DNA of 64,000 nt from Halorussus sp. MSC15.2 (GTDB lineage Archaea > Halobacteriota > Halobacteria > Halobacteriales > Haladaptataceae): positions 1,302,001-1,366,000 of the forward strand of contig NZ_VSLZ01000001.1 in NCBI RefSeq assembly GCF_010747475.1, in the 5' to 3' direction. The notes under the pieces are model-generated. The model saw only the letters and a program-made list of their open reading frames with translations, ran no database searches and was not told the DNA's origin. Positions 44,483 to 52,569 of the stretch are shown piece after piece. A program made the translations under genes and the position numbers. Numbering within the stretch: the stretch's first letter is position 1; the number at the start of each line of letters is the position of its first letter.

Positions 44483-45043
44483 ATGTCTCGCGCTGACGAA
44501 CTCTCTCAGGACGAGGTCTTCGAGGTCCTGAAGAGTCCACGACGTCGATACGCGCTGTACTACCTCCGTCGGGAGGGCGGCGAGTCCGAACTCTCCGACC
44601 TGACCGAGCAGGTCGCGGCGTGGGAGAACGAGACGACGCCCGCGGCGCTATCGACCGACCAGCGCAAGCGCGTGTACATCTCGCTCTACCAGACCCACCT
44701 CCCGAAACTCGACGAGGCGAACATCGTGGAGTACGACCGCGACGCGGGTATCGTCCGTCTGGGCGACCGGGCGGCCGACCTCGACATCTATCTAGGCGAC
44801 GTCTCCCGCGAGGAGTTCCCGTGGGACCGATACTACCTCGCGCTGGTCGCGGCCAGTTCCGTCCTCGTCGCGGCGGTGTGGCTCGAGGTTCCGCTCTTCG
44901 GCGCGATTCCGGGACTCCTGTTGGCGACGCTCATTCTCGTCGTGTTCGGCGTGTCGGCGGTCGTCCACTTCCTGTCGTACAGGCGCGGCGGCACTGTCGG
45001 CACGCCGCCAGAACTGCATCACGCGAACGGAGAGGGCAACTGA
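44483..45043 (+). CDS. Membrane-anchored winged-helix protein (DUF7344-like)
   Basis: 186 aa from ATG 44483. The N-terminal DNA-binding-type domain has QDEVFEVLKSPRRRYALYYL, ELSDLTEQVAAWE and YISLYQTHLPKLDEANIVEY, the usual order in haloarchaeal DUF7344 proteins. Two membrane helices follow (LALVAASSVLVAAVWL, GLLLATLILVVFGVSAVVHF). A membrane-tethered regulator is likely. It is 1 bp from glmM, so both are co-expressed. As its own promoter region carries the shared element, it is a candidate regulator of the region. Confidence 0.8.
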   Translation: MSRADELSQDEVFEVLKSPRRRYALYYLRREGGESELSDLTEQVAAWENETTPAALSTDQRKRVYISLYQTHLPKLDEANIVEYDRDAGIVRLGDRAADLDIYLGDVSREEFPWDRYYLALVAASSVLVAAVWLEVPLFGAIPGLLLATLILVVFGVSAVVHFLSYRRGGTVGTPPELHHANGEGN

Positions 45044-45044
45044 T

Positions 45045-46403
45045 ATGTTCGGAACTAGCGGTATCCGCGGACGAGTCGGCGACGAAGTGACCTGCGACCT
45101 CGCGCTGGCGGTCGGGCGCGCGCTCGCCAGTGAGGGCTACGACCGCGTCGTCGTAGGCAGGGACGCCCGCGAGAGCGGCCGGATGCTCGCGGACGCGGCC
45201 GTCTCCGGTCTCCGGGAGTGCGGCGCGGACGCCGTCCGCCTCGGCGAGGCCGCGACCCCCACCGTGGCCCGGAGCGTCGGCTGGTTCGACGCCGACGCGG
45301 GCCTGATGGTGACCGCGAGCCACAACCCAGCCCCGGACAACGGACTGAAGCTCTGGAACCCCTCCGGGCAGGCGTTCGACGAGCGCCAACGCGAGACCAT
45401 CGCCTCGCGCGTGCGCGAAGACGACTTCGACCTCCGGTCGTGGGACGAACTGGGCGGTGTCACCGAGCGGGACGACGCCGCGGAACGTCACGCGGCCGAA
45501 GTAGTCCGCGGGGCCGCGTCGGGCGACCTCTCTATCGTCGTGGACGTGGGCAACGGCGTCGGACAGGTCACGGCCGAGGCGCTCCGGCGACTGGGTCACG
45601 ACGTGGTGACGCTCAACGAGCGGCCCGACGGTTCGTTCCCGGCGCGGCCGAGCGAACCCACCGCCGAGAACTGCCGGGCGCTCTCGTCGTTCGTGGCGGG
45701 CGGGGCGGGAACCGCCTCGGGGACGGGCGGTGATGCACCGAGAGGGTTCGACGCCGACCTCGGCATCGCCCACGACGGCGACGCCGACCGGATGCGGGCG
45801 GTCACCGAGCGCGGCGAGTTCGTGTCGGGCGACCTCCTGCTCGCGCTGTTCGCCCGCGAGGCCGCCAACCCCGGCGACGAGGTGGCGGTCCCGGTGGACA
45901 CGAGTCTGACCGTCGCCGACCTGCTCGAAACGCAGGGCGTGTCGGTCTCGCGGACGCGCGTGGGCGACGTCTACGTGGCCGAGCGCGCGACCGACCCCGG
46001 GGTCGCCTTCGGCGGCGAACCGAGCGGCGCGTGGATATGGCCCGACGAGACTCTCTGCCCCGACGGTCCGCTGGCGGCGTGTCGGCTCGCGGGTCTGGTC
46101 TCGCGCCGGGGGTCGCTCGACGCGCTCGTGGGCGAAGTCGAGCGCTACCCGCTCCGACGCGGGAACGTCGAGACCGACCGGAAGGAGGCGGTCGTCGAGC
46201 GCGTCCGCGAGCGTGCCTTCGCGGCGTACGACGACGTGACGACACTCGACGGCGTGCGCGTCGGGACCGACGATGGGTGGTTCCTCGTGCGGGCCAGCGG
46301 GACCCAACCGCTGGTCCGAGTGACGGCGGAAGCAAGAAGCGAAGCGCGGACCGACGAACTGTTCGCGGAAGCCAGAGGTCTGGTCGAGGACGCGAGTCGA
46401 TAG
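45045..46403 (+). CDS. glmM: Phosphoglucosamine mutase GlmM
   Basis: 452 aa, alpha-D-phosphohexomutase family. MFGTSGIRGRVGDEV starts the protein. The phosphoserine is Ser92 in TASHNPAPDNGLK, the metal loop is HDGDADRM (about 243-250), the sugar loop GGEPSGAW, and the phosphate loop RASGTQPLVRV. It interconverts glucosamine-6-P and glucosamine-1-P, feeding the GlmU-type enzyme. A Ser/Gly-rich insert lies near 222-233. Confidence 0.9.
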   Translation: MFGTSGIRGRVGDEVTCDLALAVGRALASEGYDRVVVGRDARESGRMLADAAVSGLRECGADAVRLGEAATPTVARSVGWFDADAGLMVTASHNPAPDNGLKLWNPSGQAFDERQRETIASRVREDDFDLRSWDELGGVTERDDAAERHAAEVVRGAASGDLSIVVDVGNGVGQVTAEALRRLGHDVVTLNERPDGSFPARPSEPTAENCRALSSFVAGGAGTASGTGGDAPRGFDADLGIAHDGDADRMRAVTERGEFVSGDLLLALFAREAANPGDEVAVPVDTSLTVADLLETQGVSVSRTRVGDVYVAERATDPGVAFGGEPSGAWIWPDETLCPDGPLAACRLAGLVSRRGSLDALVGEVERYPLRRGNVETDRKEAVVERVRERAFAAYDDVTTLDGVRVGTDDGWFLVRASGTQPLVRVTAEARSEARTDELFAEARGLVEDASR

Positions 46404-46491
46404 ACGCCGAAGGGGAGAAGCAGTCGAACTGGGACGGAAACGAGGGCGGTCGGACGGAACGTACGCCAGACGCGGTCGAACGAGACGCGTG

Positions 46492-46719
46492 TTAGATGCG
46501 GTCCATCACGTCGCAGACCGAACGGGAGTCGGCGACGATGAACGCCTCCTCGCGGAGCATGTCCTCTTCTTCGGGGAGGAACATCAGGTGACCTCGGTCG
46601 TCCTTCCGGGCGCGGATGACCTCCCAGTCGTCCATCTCGTAGCCGAGGTCCGACGGCTCGGGGTCGCGGGGCGCTTCGCGCCAGCGCTCGCCGGTGTCCT
46701 GCGCGTTCTTAGGAGCCAT
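46492..46719 (-). CDS. Small conserved acidic protein, function unknown
   Basis: 75 aa from ATG 46717-46719. Sequence features are DLGYEMDDWEVIRARKDDRG, then a MFLPEEEDMLREEAFIVAD segment and a C-terminal SVCDVMDRI. No membrane helix or known motif. The composition is normal for a haloarchaeal protein, unlike the overlapping frames. I recognise no family. It lies just downstream of the decayed beta-helix copy. Confidence 0.65.
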   Translation of the reverse strand: MAPKNAQDTGERWREAPRDPEPSDLGYEMDDWEVIRARKDDRGHLMFLPEEEDMLREEAFIVADSRSVCDVMDRI

Positions 46720-46948
46720 CGTGACCCTCCGTTCCGCTGGCGGGACGGTCGGCGAACGAGGTCTCGGCCGATACGCGGTGTCTCTCCCCGGCGGAGACCG
46801 TAGTCGTCTCGTCGGACGCCCTCCCCGGAATCGTCGGTCGCGCCCCGGCGGGCGTCGCCGGGACTGCACCTGCCACGTTGGGAACCGAACGTCGGTCGAG
46901 AGGGGAAGACTCGGATTCGGAGTTGCGTGCCGTCGCGTCGCGTGCCAT
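46709..46948 (-). pseudogene. Decayed N-terminal copy of the beta-helix Tat protein gene
   Basis: On the minus strand from 46948 the first residues, MARDATARNSESESSPLDRR, align with MARDETARERGSEDSLLDRR of the gene at 47460-48995. Later, TTTVSAGERHRVSAE echoes TIEVSAGETKVINVD. The Tat hydrophobic core and the whole beta-helix are missing. Upstream DNA (46949-47035) also matches that of the intact gene (48996-49075), with CAATGCG, GGT(A/T)CCGACTT and ATTTAAGT in common. So a duplication included the promoter. The TATA-like CTTTAAGA of the intact copy reads CTTTTTCA here, suggesting loss of expression. Confidence 0.6.
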
Positions 46949-47035
46949 GCAATGTTCAATGCGTGATTACCACCTGAAAAAGGTACCGACTTGGGTTCAA
47001 TGTCTGGTTATCAATTTAAGTAATACTCTTGTGCA

Positions 47036-47459
47036 GTGTCGGTCGGCAGCGAATCCCTCTCGCGGCCCGTTTACCGGAAAGCGCTCCACGAGTATAAGTT
47101 GAACTCCGTACACTCCGTCCGGTAATCTCGTCTTTCAGCGGTCGATTACCGACGGAACAGTGTGCAACAGTGATTGCGTAGACATGTACGCCCCCTGTTC
47201 GACGGGACACTCGACTCAGTTACCGTCACGCAAACGCGACGGTCGCTCGGAACGGAAGTCGAGGTGGTCTCGTAGGGGAGTGGAGTCGCGGAGAAAAAGG
47301 AGGGGGAGAGAGTTGGGGAGGGCGAAGGGAGAGTCCCGGAGGACGGGGACCGCAGAGAGGGCGACGCCGATAGCGGAGGGGCCTCCCGTCTCGACTCGCC
47401 GAGCAGTCGGCGACCGGAACGAGTTCGGGAACGCGTCAGTGGGGACCGACCGCCTCGTC
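47036..47459. other. Non-coding spacer, 424 bp
   Basis: Between the duplicated promoter region and the 3' end of the beta-helix gene. The purine-rich stretch at 47270-47345 (GGAGAAAAAGGAGGGGGAGA) is notable. I see no gene or clear repeat. Confidence 0.4.
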
Positions 47460-48995
47460 TCAGGACCCGTCCTCGACGCGGACGTTCGCCGGACCGTCGA
47501 GGCTGAAGCCGGTTATCTCGCCGGAGAACCGGTAGCCGTCTTTGCCGCCGAACACCGCGCCCGTTATCGTCCCGTCCGAGACGCTGTCGCTCTGCTGGAC
47601 CGACCCGAGGGCGGTGTCCTTGCGGACCGCGCCGCTGACCTCGAAGGTGTAATCGGCCGACGAGCGCGGTCGGTTGCCGCCGTCGATGACCAGTTTGTTC
47701 GGGAGCGTCAGGTCGTCCACGCCGACCTCGCTACCGCCGTGCTTGAGCGTCCAGACGCTTTCGTCGAGATTCATCGACGTGATGGCTCCGTCCACGAAGA
47801 AGGCGTCGCCGTACCCGTTGCCCGCGACGCCGGAGACGGTCACCGTGCCGTCGCCGTTGTCCGTCACGCTGTCGCCGCCCTCGGCGGTGTGGCCCGTCCC
47901 GGAGGTGCGCTTGCGGACGCTCCCCTCGACGGTGAACTCGTACGTGACGCTGGCGGCGCTGTCGTCCGGGACGAGTTCGAGCAGCGTGCCCTGCCCGTCG
48001 CCGGACTGCTGTCCGTCGTCCTTCGTGGAGGAGGTCGTGTCCGTGGACGACGAGGTGTTCGACGAGGAGTCTATCTGGCCGGAGGCGGCCTCCTCGGCCG
48101 ACATCGGGACGCTGTCGGGGGCCGAGACGTCGGGACTCCCCGAGACGTTCACCTGCTCGACCGACCCGGTGACCGGCCCTTCGACTCTGCAGTTCTCCAG
48201 CGTGCCCGACCCGCCGTCGCTGGCGAACACGGCGTGAGACCCCGTGACCGAGATGTCGCAGTTGACGGCCTTCAGGCCGGACTGCTCCTTGAACCAGAGA
48301 CCGCGGGCGTTGACCTGTCCCGACTCGTTCGAGGTCACCGCGTCCTGACTCTCGACGTGGATGACGCTGTCTTTGATGTAACTGCCGGGCGTGCCGAGCC
48401 GACAGTTCTCGATGTTGTTGTTCTTGAGGTAGGCGTTCTCTATCTGCGTGACGCCCATGGTCTGCTTGACCGTGTTGCCCGCGTGGGACATGTACATCCC
48501 GTCGGCCGACCATCCGGCCACGTGGATGTTCCGGATGGTGACCGTTCCGGCGTTGGCCCAGTCGGACACCGCGGCGTGTCCGCAGCGGTCCACCGCGCCG
48601 TCGCCCATGTAGATGTTCTCGGCCAGCGCCTCGCCCTCGTCGGTGCACCGGAGGTAGAACGTGGCGTAGGTGTTGCTCTTGCTGTCGTTCTGGCCTTTCA
48701 CGCCGACGTTGCGGACGGTCCACCCGCTACCGTTCGTCATCAGTTTCACGTGCGCGCCGTCTGCCGTGATGTCGATGAGTTTGTTCTCGAACGTCTCGCC
48801 CGCGTCCACGTTGATGACCTTGGTCTCTCCGGCCGAGACCTCGATGGTGTCGTAGGACGCCGCCCCCACGGACCTGCTCGATGCGCCTGCCGCCGCGACC
48901 GACGCCGCCGCCGCACCCGCCAACTTGAGGTACGACCGTCGGTCGAGGAGTGAGTCTTCCGAACCGCGTTCGCGTGCCGTCTCGTCGCGTGCCAT
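47460..48995 (-). CDS. Secreted right-handed parallel beta-helix protein (Tat substrate)
   Basis: 511 aa. Tat signal DRRSYLKLAGAAAASVAAAG. Residues about 50-285 form repeated beta-helix coils (TVRNVGVKGQND, TVTIRNIHVAGWSADGMYM, IENCRLGTPGSYIKDSVI), as in pectate lyases and glycan-active lyases. A Ser/Thr/Asp linker (about 300-330) is followed by two related beta domains (LLELVPDDSAASVTYEFTVE and NKLVIDGGNRPRSSADYTFE) that may bind carbohydrate. No catalytic residues can be assigned. Role: extracellular polysaccharide binding or cleavage. Confidence 0.8.
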   Translation of the reverse strand: MARDETARERGSEDSLLDRRSYLKLAGAAAASVAAAGASSRSVGAASYDTIEVSAGETKVINVDAGETFENKLIDITADGAHVKLMTNGSGWTVRNVGVKGQNDSKSNTYATFYLRCTDEGEALAENIYMGDGAVDRCGHAAVSDWANAGTVTIRNIHVAGWSADGMYMSHAGNTVKQTMGVTQIENAYLKNNNIENCRLGTPGSYIKDSVIHVESQDAVTSNESGQVNARGLWFKEQSGLKAVNCDISVTGSHAVFASDGGSGTLENCRVEGPVTGSVEQVNVSGSPDVSAPDSVPMSAEEAASGQIDSSSNTSSSTDTTSSTKDDGQQSGDGQGTLLELVPDDSAASVTYEFTVEGSVRKRTSGTGHTAEGGDSVTDNGDGTVTVSGVAGNGYGDAFFVDGAITSMNLDESVWTLKHGGSEVGVDDLTLPNKLVIDGGNRPRSSADYTFEVSGAVRKDTALGSVQQSDSVSDGTITGAVFGGKDGYRFSGEITGFSLDGPANVRVEDGS

Positions 48996-49018
48996 GTAAT
49001 TCTCAATGCGACACTATC

Positions 49019-49030
49019 TATTCTTAAAGG
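49019..49030 (-). promoter_or_regulatory. TATA-like promoter of the beta-helix gene
   Basis: On the minus strand ACCTTTAAGAAT lies about 25-30 bp ahead of the start at 48995, fitting a leaderless transcript. The duplicated copy near 46970 has lost the TTTAAG core. Confidence 0.5.
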
Positions 49031-49178
49031 TTCCGACTTCCGTTCAATGCTGCATTACTGATTTAAGTGTTATGGCTGCCGGTGGAACGGTCGGGACGGT
49101 CACACCGAAACCGACCGTTTCGAGCGAGTAACGGCGGCTTAACCCGGTATTTCCGCCGATAGGTGGTATCTCACGCCT

Positions 49179-49199
49179 GACAGACGGACCATAACAAAG
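49179..49199 (+). promoter_or_regulatory. Bipartite element GACAG-7 nt-ATAACAAAG, facing the phosphatase/FemAB operon
   Basis: Perfect consensus, sense orientation, 26 bp between it and ATG 49226. No other TATA-like sequence lies in that interval. Confidence 0.7.
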
Positions 49200-49225
49200 G
49201 CCGAACGAACGGTGATGGACGGTAC

Positions 49226-50860
49226 ATGGCTGACCGCCCGCAGACGAGTTTGCAGACTCTCCTCGTCGGGATAGACGCGGGGTGTCGGTCGGTCCTCGAC
49301 CCGCTCTTCGAGGCCGGTGCGGTGCCGCACTTGGAGTCGCTGTTCGAGACCGGCGCGGCCGGGCCGCTGGAGTCCCAGATTCCGCCGTGGACTCCGAGCG
49401 CGTGGCCCTCGCTGTACACCGGCGTCAACCCGGGCAAGCACGGGGTGTTCGGGTTCCTCACCTTCGACGGCTACGACTGGGACGTGGTGAACGCGACGCA
49501 CGTCCGGGAGCGAACCCTCTGGGAACTCCTCGACGGTCACGACAAGTCCAGCGTCGTGGTCAACGCGCCGGTCACGCATCCGCCGCGCGAAATCGACGGC
49601 GCGGTGGTACCGGGCTACACCGCACCGGAGGACCCCGACTGCCACCCCGAGGGACTGCTCGACGAACTCCGCGACGAAATCGGCGAGTACCGGGTGTACG
49701 CGCCTCGAGACGCGGACGGTCGGGAGGCGGTGGAGTGGTACGAGCGCCTCGTGCGGATGCGGGGCCGAGCGTTCCGCCACCTCGCCGACCGCTTCGACCC
49801 AGAGTTCGGTTTCGTCCAGTTCCAGCAGACCGACACCGTCTTCCACGAGTTCCCGGGCGACCACGGCAAGGTCCGGGCCGTCTACGAGGCGGTGGACCGG
49901 CAGTTGGGGTCGATTCTGGAGGAGTGCGACCCCGACACCGTCGTCGTCGCCAGCGACCACGGCATGGGCGAGTACACCGGCCACGAGTTCCGGCCAAACG
50001 AGTTACTCCGCGAGCGGGGTCTCGTAGAGACCACCACCGAGGGCGAGGGGATGCCCACGTGGTCCACCATCGCCGACAACCAGTTGCAGGACGGCGAGGC
50101 GGGGAAGACCGTGGCGGACGACGACCCGACCCCGCTCGAACGCGTCGTGGCGGGACTCGCCGGAGTCGGACTCACCAGTCAGCGCATCCACGCCGCCCTC
50201 GACGCGGTTGGTCTGGCCGACTTCGTGGCCGAGCGCGTCCCGGCAGACGTGGCCCGCGCCGGGTCCGAGCAGGTCGATTTCCCGGACTCGCAGGCCTACA
50301 TGCGGGACCGAATCGAACTCGGCGTCCGGGTGAATCTGGCGGGTCGCGAACCCGACGGCGTCGTCTCCGAGGCGGAGTACGACCGCCTCCGCGAGGACCT
50401 CGTGGACCTGCTCTCCGACGTCGAGACGCCCGAGGGCGAACCGGTCTTCGAGCGAGTCGCCCGGCGCGAGGAGGTCTTCTCGGGTCCCTACGTCGAGGAG
50501 GCTCCGGACGTGGTCACGGTCCCGCGCGACTACGACGAGTTCCTCTCGACCAGGGTCGGCGACGGCCAGTTCGCCCCGCCGAGCGAACCCTACAACCACA
50601 AGCGCGACGGCATCGTGGCGATTTCGGGGGACGGTGTGAATCCCAGCGCGGACCTCTCGGACGCGCACCTCTTCGACGTGGCCCCGACGATTCTGGCGAC
50701 GATGGGAGTTCCGGCGGCCGAGCGCATGGACGGGTCGGTCCTCCCGGCGGTCGGGGCGGTCGGCACGGAATCGTACCCCGCGTTCGACGCGGGCGGACAG
50801 GTTACGACTGACGACGGGGACGTGGAGGCGCGACTCGCGGACCTCGGTTACCTCGAATAA
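49226..50860 (+). CDS. Alkaline phosphatase-superfamily enzyme (nucleotide pyrophosphatase/phosphodiesterase type), copy 1
   Basis: 544 aa, no signal peptide. TLLVGIDAG supplies the first metal Asp. PPWTPSAWPSLYTG holds the likely nucleophile Thr/Ser. FGFVQFQQTDTVFHEFPGDH and VVASDHGMGEYTGHEF give further metal ligands, and DAHLFDVAPTILATMGVP closes the fold. Bacterial relatives hydrolyse or transfer phosphodiesters. Beside FemAB-like and glycan genes it may act on a nucleotide sugar, lipid-linked sugar or phospho-substituent. A paralogue follows at 52570. The FemAB gene starts 8 bp later, so they form an operon. Confidence 0.85.
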   Translation: MADRPQTSLQTLLVGIDAGCRSVLDPLFEAGAVPHLESLFETGAAGPLESQIPPWTPSAWPSLYTGVNPGKHGVFGFLTFDGYDWDVVNATHVRERTLWELLDGHDKSSVVVNAPVTHPPREIDGAVVPGYTAPEDPDCHPEGLLDELRDEIGEYRVYAPRDADGREAVEWYERLVRMRGRAFRHLADRFDPEFGFVQFQQTDTVFHEFPGDHGKVRAVYEAVDRQLGSILEECDPDTVVVASDHGMGEYTGHEFRPNELLRERGLVETTTEGEGMPTWSTIADNQLQDGEAGKTVADDDPTPLERVVAGLAGVGLTSQRIHAALDAVGLADFVAERVPADVARAGSEQVDFPDSQAYMRDRIELGVRVNLAGREPDGVVSEAEYDRLREDLVDLLSDVETPEGEPVFERVARREEVFSGPYVEEAPDVVTVPRDYDEFLSTRVGDGQFAPPSEPYNHKRDGIVAISGDGVNPSADLSDAHLFDVAPTILATMGVPAAERMDGSVLPAVGAVGTESYPAFDAGGQVTTDDGDVEARLADLGYLE

Positions 50861-50868
50861 CGCAGAGC

Positions 50869-51891
50869 ATGAGCGTGACAATCATCGACAACGACGGCAT
50901 CAGCATCGGACGAGCAACGGAGTTGGACCACCACGATTGGGACGACCTCGTGGAGCGGTCGCCTCAAGCGAGCGTCTTCCACTACCGGGGGTCGCTCTCG
51001 ACGCAGGCCGACCACGCGGACGCCCGGGTCCACCCGCTCGTCGGCTACAAGGGGCAGGAACCGGTGGGACTGCTCCCCGTCTTCGAGACCCGGAAGGGCG
51101 GGATGACGACGGCGTTCTCCCCGGCACCGAGCCTCTGGGTCTCGTATCTCGGCCCGGCGCTCCTGAACCACCGAAAGCTCAAGCGCCGCAAGCGCGAGCG
51201 CCGCAACCGGCGGTTCGTGGAGGGGTGTCTCGACTGGGTGGAACGGGAACTCGGTCCTAAGTACGTCAACGTGCGGACCGCACCGTCGTATCGCGACGTG
51301 CGGCCCTTCGAGTGGCGGGACTTCGACATCGACGTGCGCCACACCTACTCGGTGGACCTCACCCCCGGCGAGGAGGACGTGCTGATGTCGTTCTCCAGCG
51401 ACGCCCGGAACAACATCCGGACCGAGGGCGACTACCGGGTGTACGAGGGCGGTCGCGACGAGATTCGGACCATCATCTCGCAGGTCCGGGACCGCCACGA
51501 CGAACAGGGCGAGAGCTACGGGGTGACCCCGGCGTTCGTGACGGACCTCTACGAGAAGCTACCGGAGGGGACGGTCAGGCCCTACGCCTGCGAAATCGAC
51601 GGCGAGGTCGCCGGCGGGATGGTCGTGCTGGAGTCGGGCGACACCGCCTATCGGTGGCAGGGCGGCGCGAAACACGACCGCGACCTGCCGGTCAACGACC
51701 TCGTGGACTGGGCGGTCATGACCGACGCGATGGACCGCGGCGTCGAGAACTACGACCTCGTGGGCGCGAACGAGCAGCGACTCTGCGGCTACAAGGCCAA
51801 GTTCGGCCCGCGACTCCGGTCGTACTACACCATGGAGAAGGGGTCGCGGGTCACCAACGCGCTGTCGAGCGTCTACAAGAAATTTAGATAA
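50869..51891 (+). CDS. FemAB-like GNAT acyltransferase (copy 2)
   Basis: 340 aa. Similar to the protein at 36663 in layout: VHPLVGYKGQEPVGLLPVFE, then MSFSSDARNNIRTEGDYRVY, then AYRWQGGAKHDRDLPVNDLV and YDLVGANEQRLCGYKAKFGP. Again a double-GNAT fold is expected, with an acyl-CoA or aminoacyl donor unknown. Bacterial exosortase-linked exopolysaccharide loci carry comparable FemAB-like proteins. Co-transcribed with the phosphatase gene upstream. Confidence 0.85.
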   Translation: MSVTIIDNDGISIGRATELDHHDWDDLVERSPQASVFHYRGSLSTQADHADARVHPLVGYKGQEPVGLLPVFETRKGGMTTAFSPAPSLWVSYLGPALLNHRKLKRRKRERRNRRFVEGCLDWVERELGPKYVNVRTAPSYRDVRPFEWRDFDIDVRHTYSVDLTPGEEDVLMSFSSDARNNIRTEGDYRVYEGGRDEIRTIISQVRDRHDEQGESYGVTPAFVTDLYEKLPEGTVRPYACEIDGEVAGGMVVLESGDTAYRWQGGAKHDRDLPVNDLVDWAVMTDAMDRGVENYDLVGANEQRLCGYKAKFGPRLRSYYTMEKGSRVTNALSSVYKKFR

Positions 51892-52036
51892 ACAGTTTCA
51901 ACGGGCGAAGGGCTTATTTTCTTCCACGCTCTAATTTAATTATCGAAGGCGCTCCGCCACCGACCGACTCGTCGTTCTGGCGGCGTCACGCCGGGCGGGG
52001 TACCATCGAGCGGGAACCAACCCAGTCACTCGACCA

Positions 52037-52255
52037 ATGACCTCCAAGAACCCCGACACCGAGTCCGAGCGGCCGACCCTCGTGCGGGCGAAACTCCGCC
52101 TGCGCGTCGAGCGTGCGAGCGTGCCGACGCTCGGCGAACTCGAAGGTCTCAAACTCGTGGTCGTGACCGACTCCGGCGGCCGACTCGCCAAGGCGATTCT
52201 CGTCCTGCTGGCGCTCGCCCTCTGGCACTTCGGAGTGGTCCCCGCACCGTGGTAG
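52037..52255 (+). CDS. Possible small protein with one C-terminal membrane helix
   Basis: 72 aa from ATG 52037. The N-terminal half is charged (LVRAKLRLRVERASVPTLGE). The C-terminus is one hydrophobic helix, AKAILVLLALALWHFGVV. An A/T-rich TAATTTAATTA at 51931-51942 lies about 95 bp upstream. The opposite strand is also open, so coding strand choice rests on the hydrophobic pattern. No family recognised. Confidence 0.5.
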   Translation: MTSKNPDTESERPTLVRAKLRLRVERASVPTLGELEGLKLVVVTDSGGRLAKAILVLLALALWHFGVVPAPW

Positions 52256-52569
52256 CGGATAGTTCGGACCTGCTACCGCGTACAGCAGTCGCTTAACCCG
52301 ACGACTCGGCGGTAGCGCTGGCGTTCGCCGAAGCGCGACTCGACCGACGAAGCGGACTCGGTCCCCGAGCGCACTTCGACAGCCGGAAGTGGAGACTCGT
52401 CACCCGAAACCAGACGCTTCGGCTGATGAGACGTTGGTCCGGACGGAAATCACAGACTGCTTGACTCGTTAACCGTTCTGTGTCGTCGGCCTAAGCGCCC
52501 GACAACAATACGCCGCGAACGCATACTCCGGCCGAGAGCGGTCGCGGAGAACCCGACCGCGGGAGACCG
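52256..52569. other. Spacer ahead of phosphatase copy 2, 314 bp
   Basis: No gene seen. Unlike copy 1, copy 2 has no clear RTAACAAAG element here; the nearest string is ACAACAATACG at about 52502, too weak to call. Confidence 0.45.

Noticed and set aside
52497-52512. A weak copy of the bipartite element ahead of phosphatase copy 2 (ACAACAATACG)
   Set aside because: Too many mismatches in RTAACAAAG and no CAR at the right spacing.
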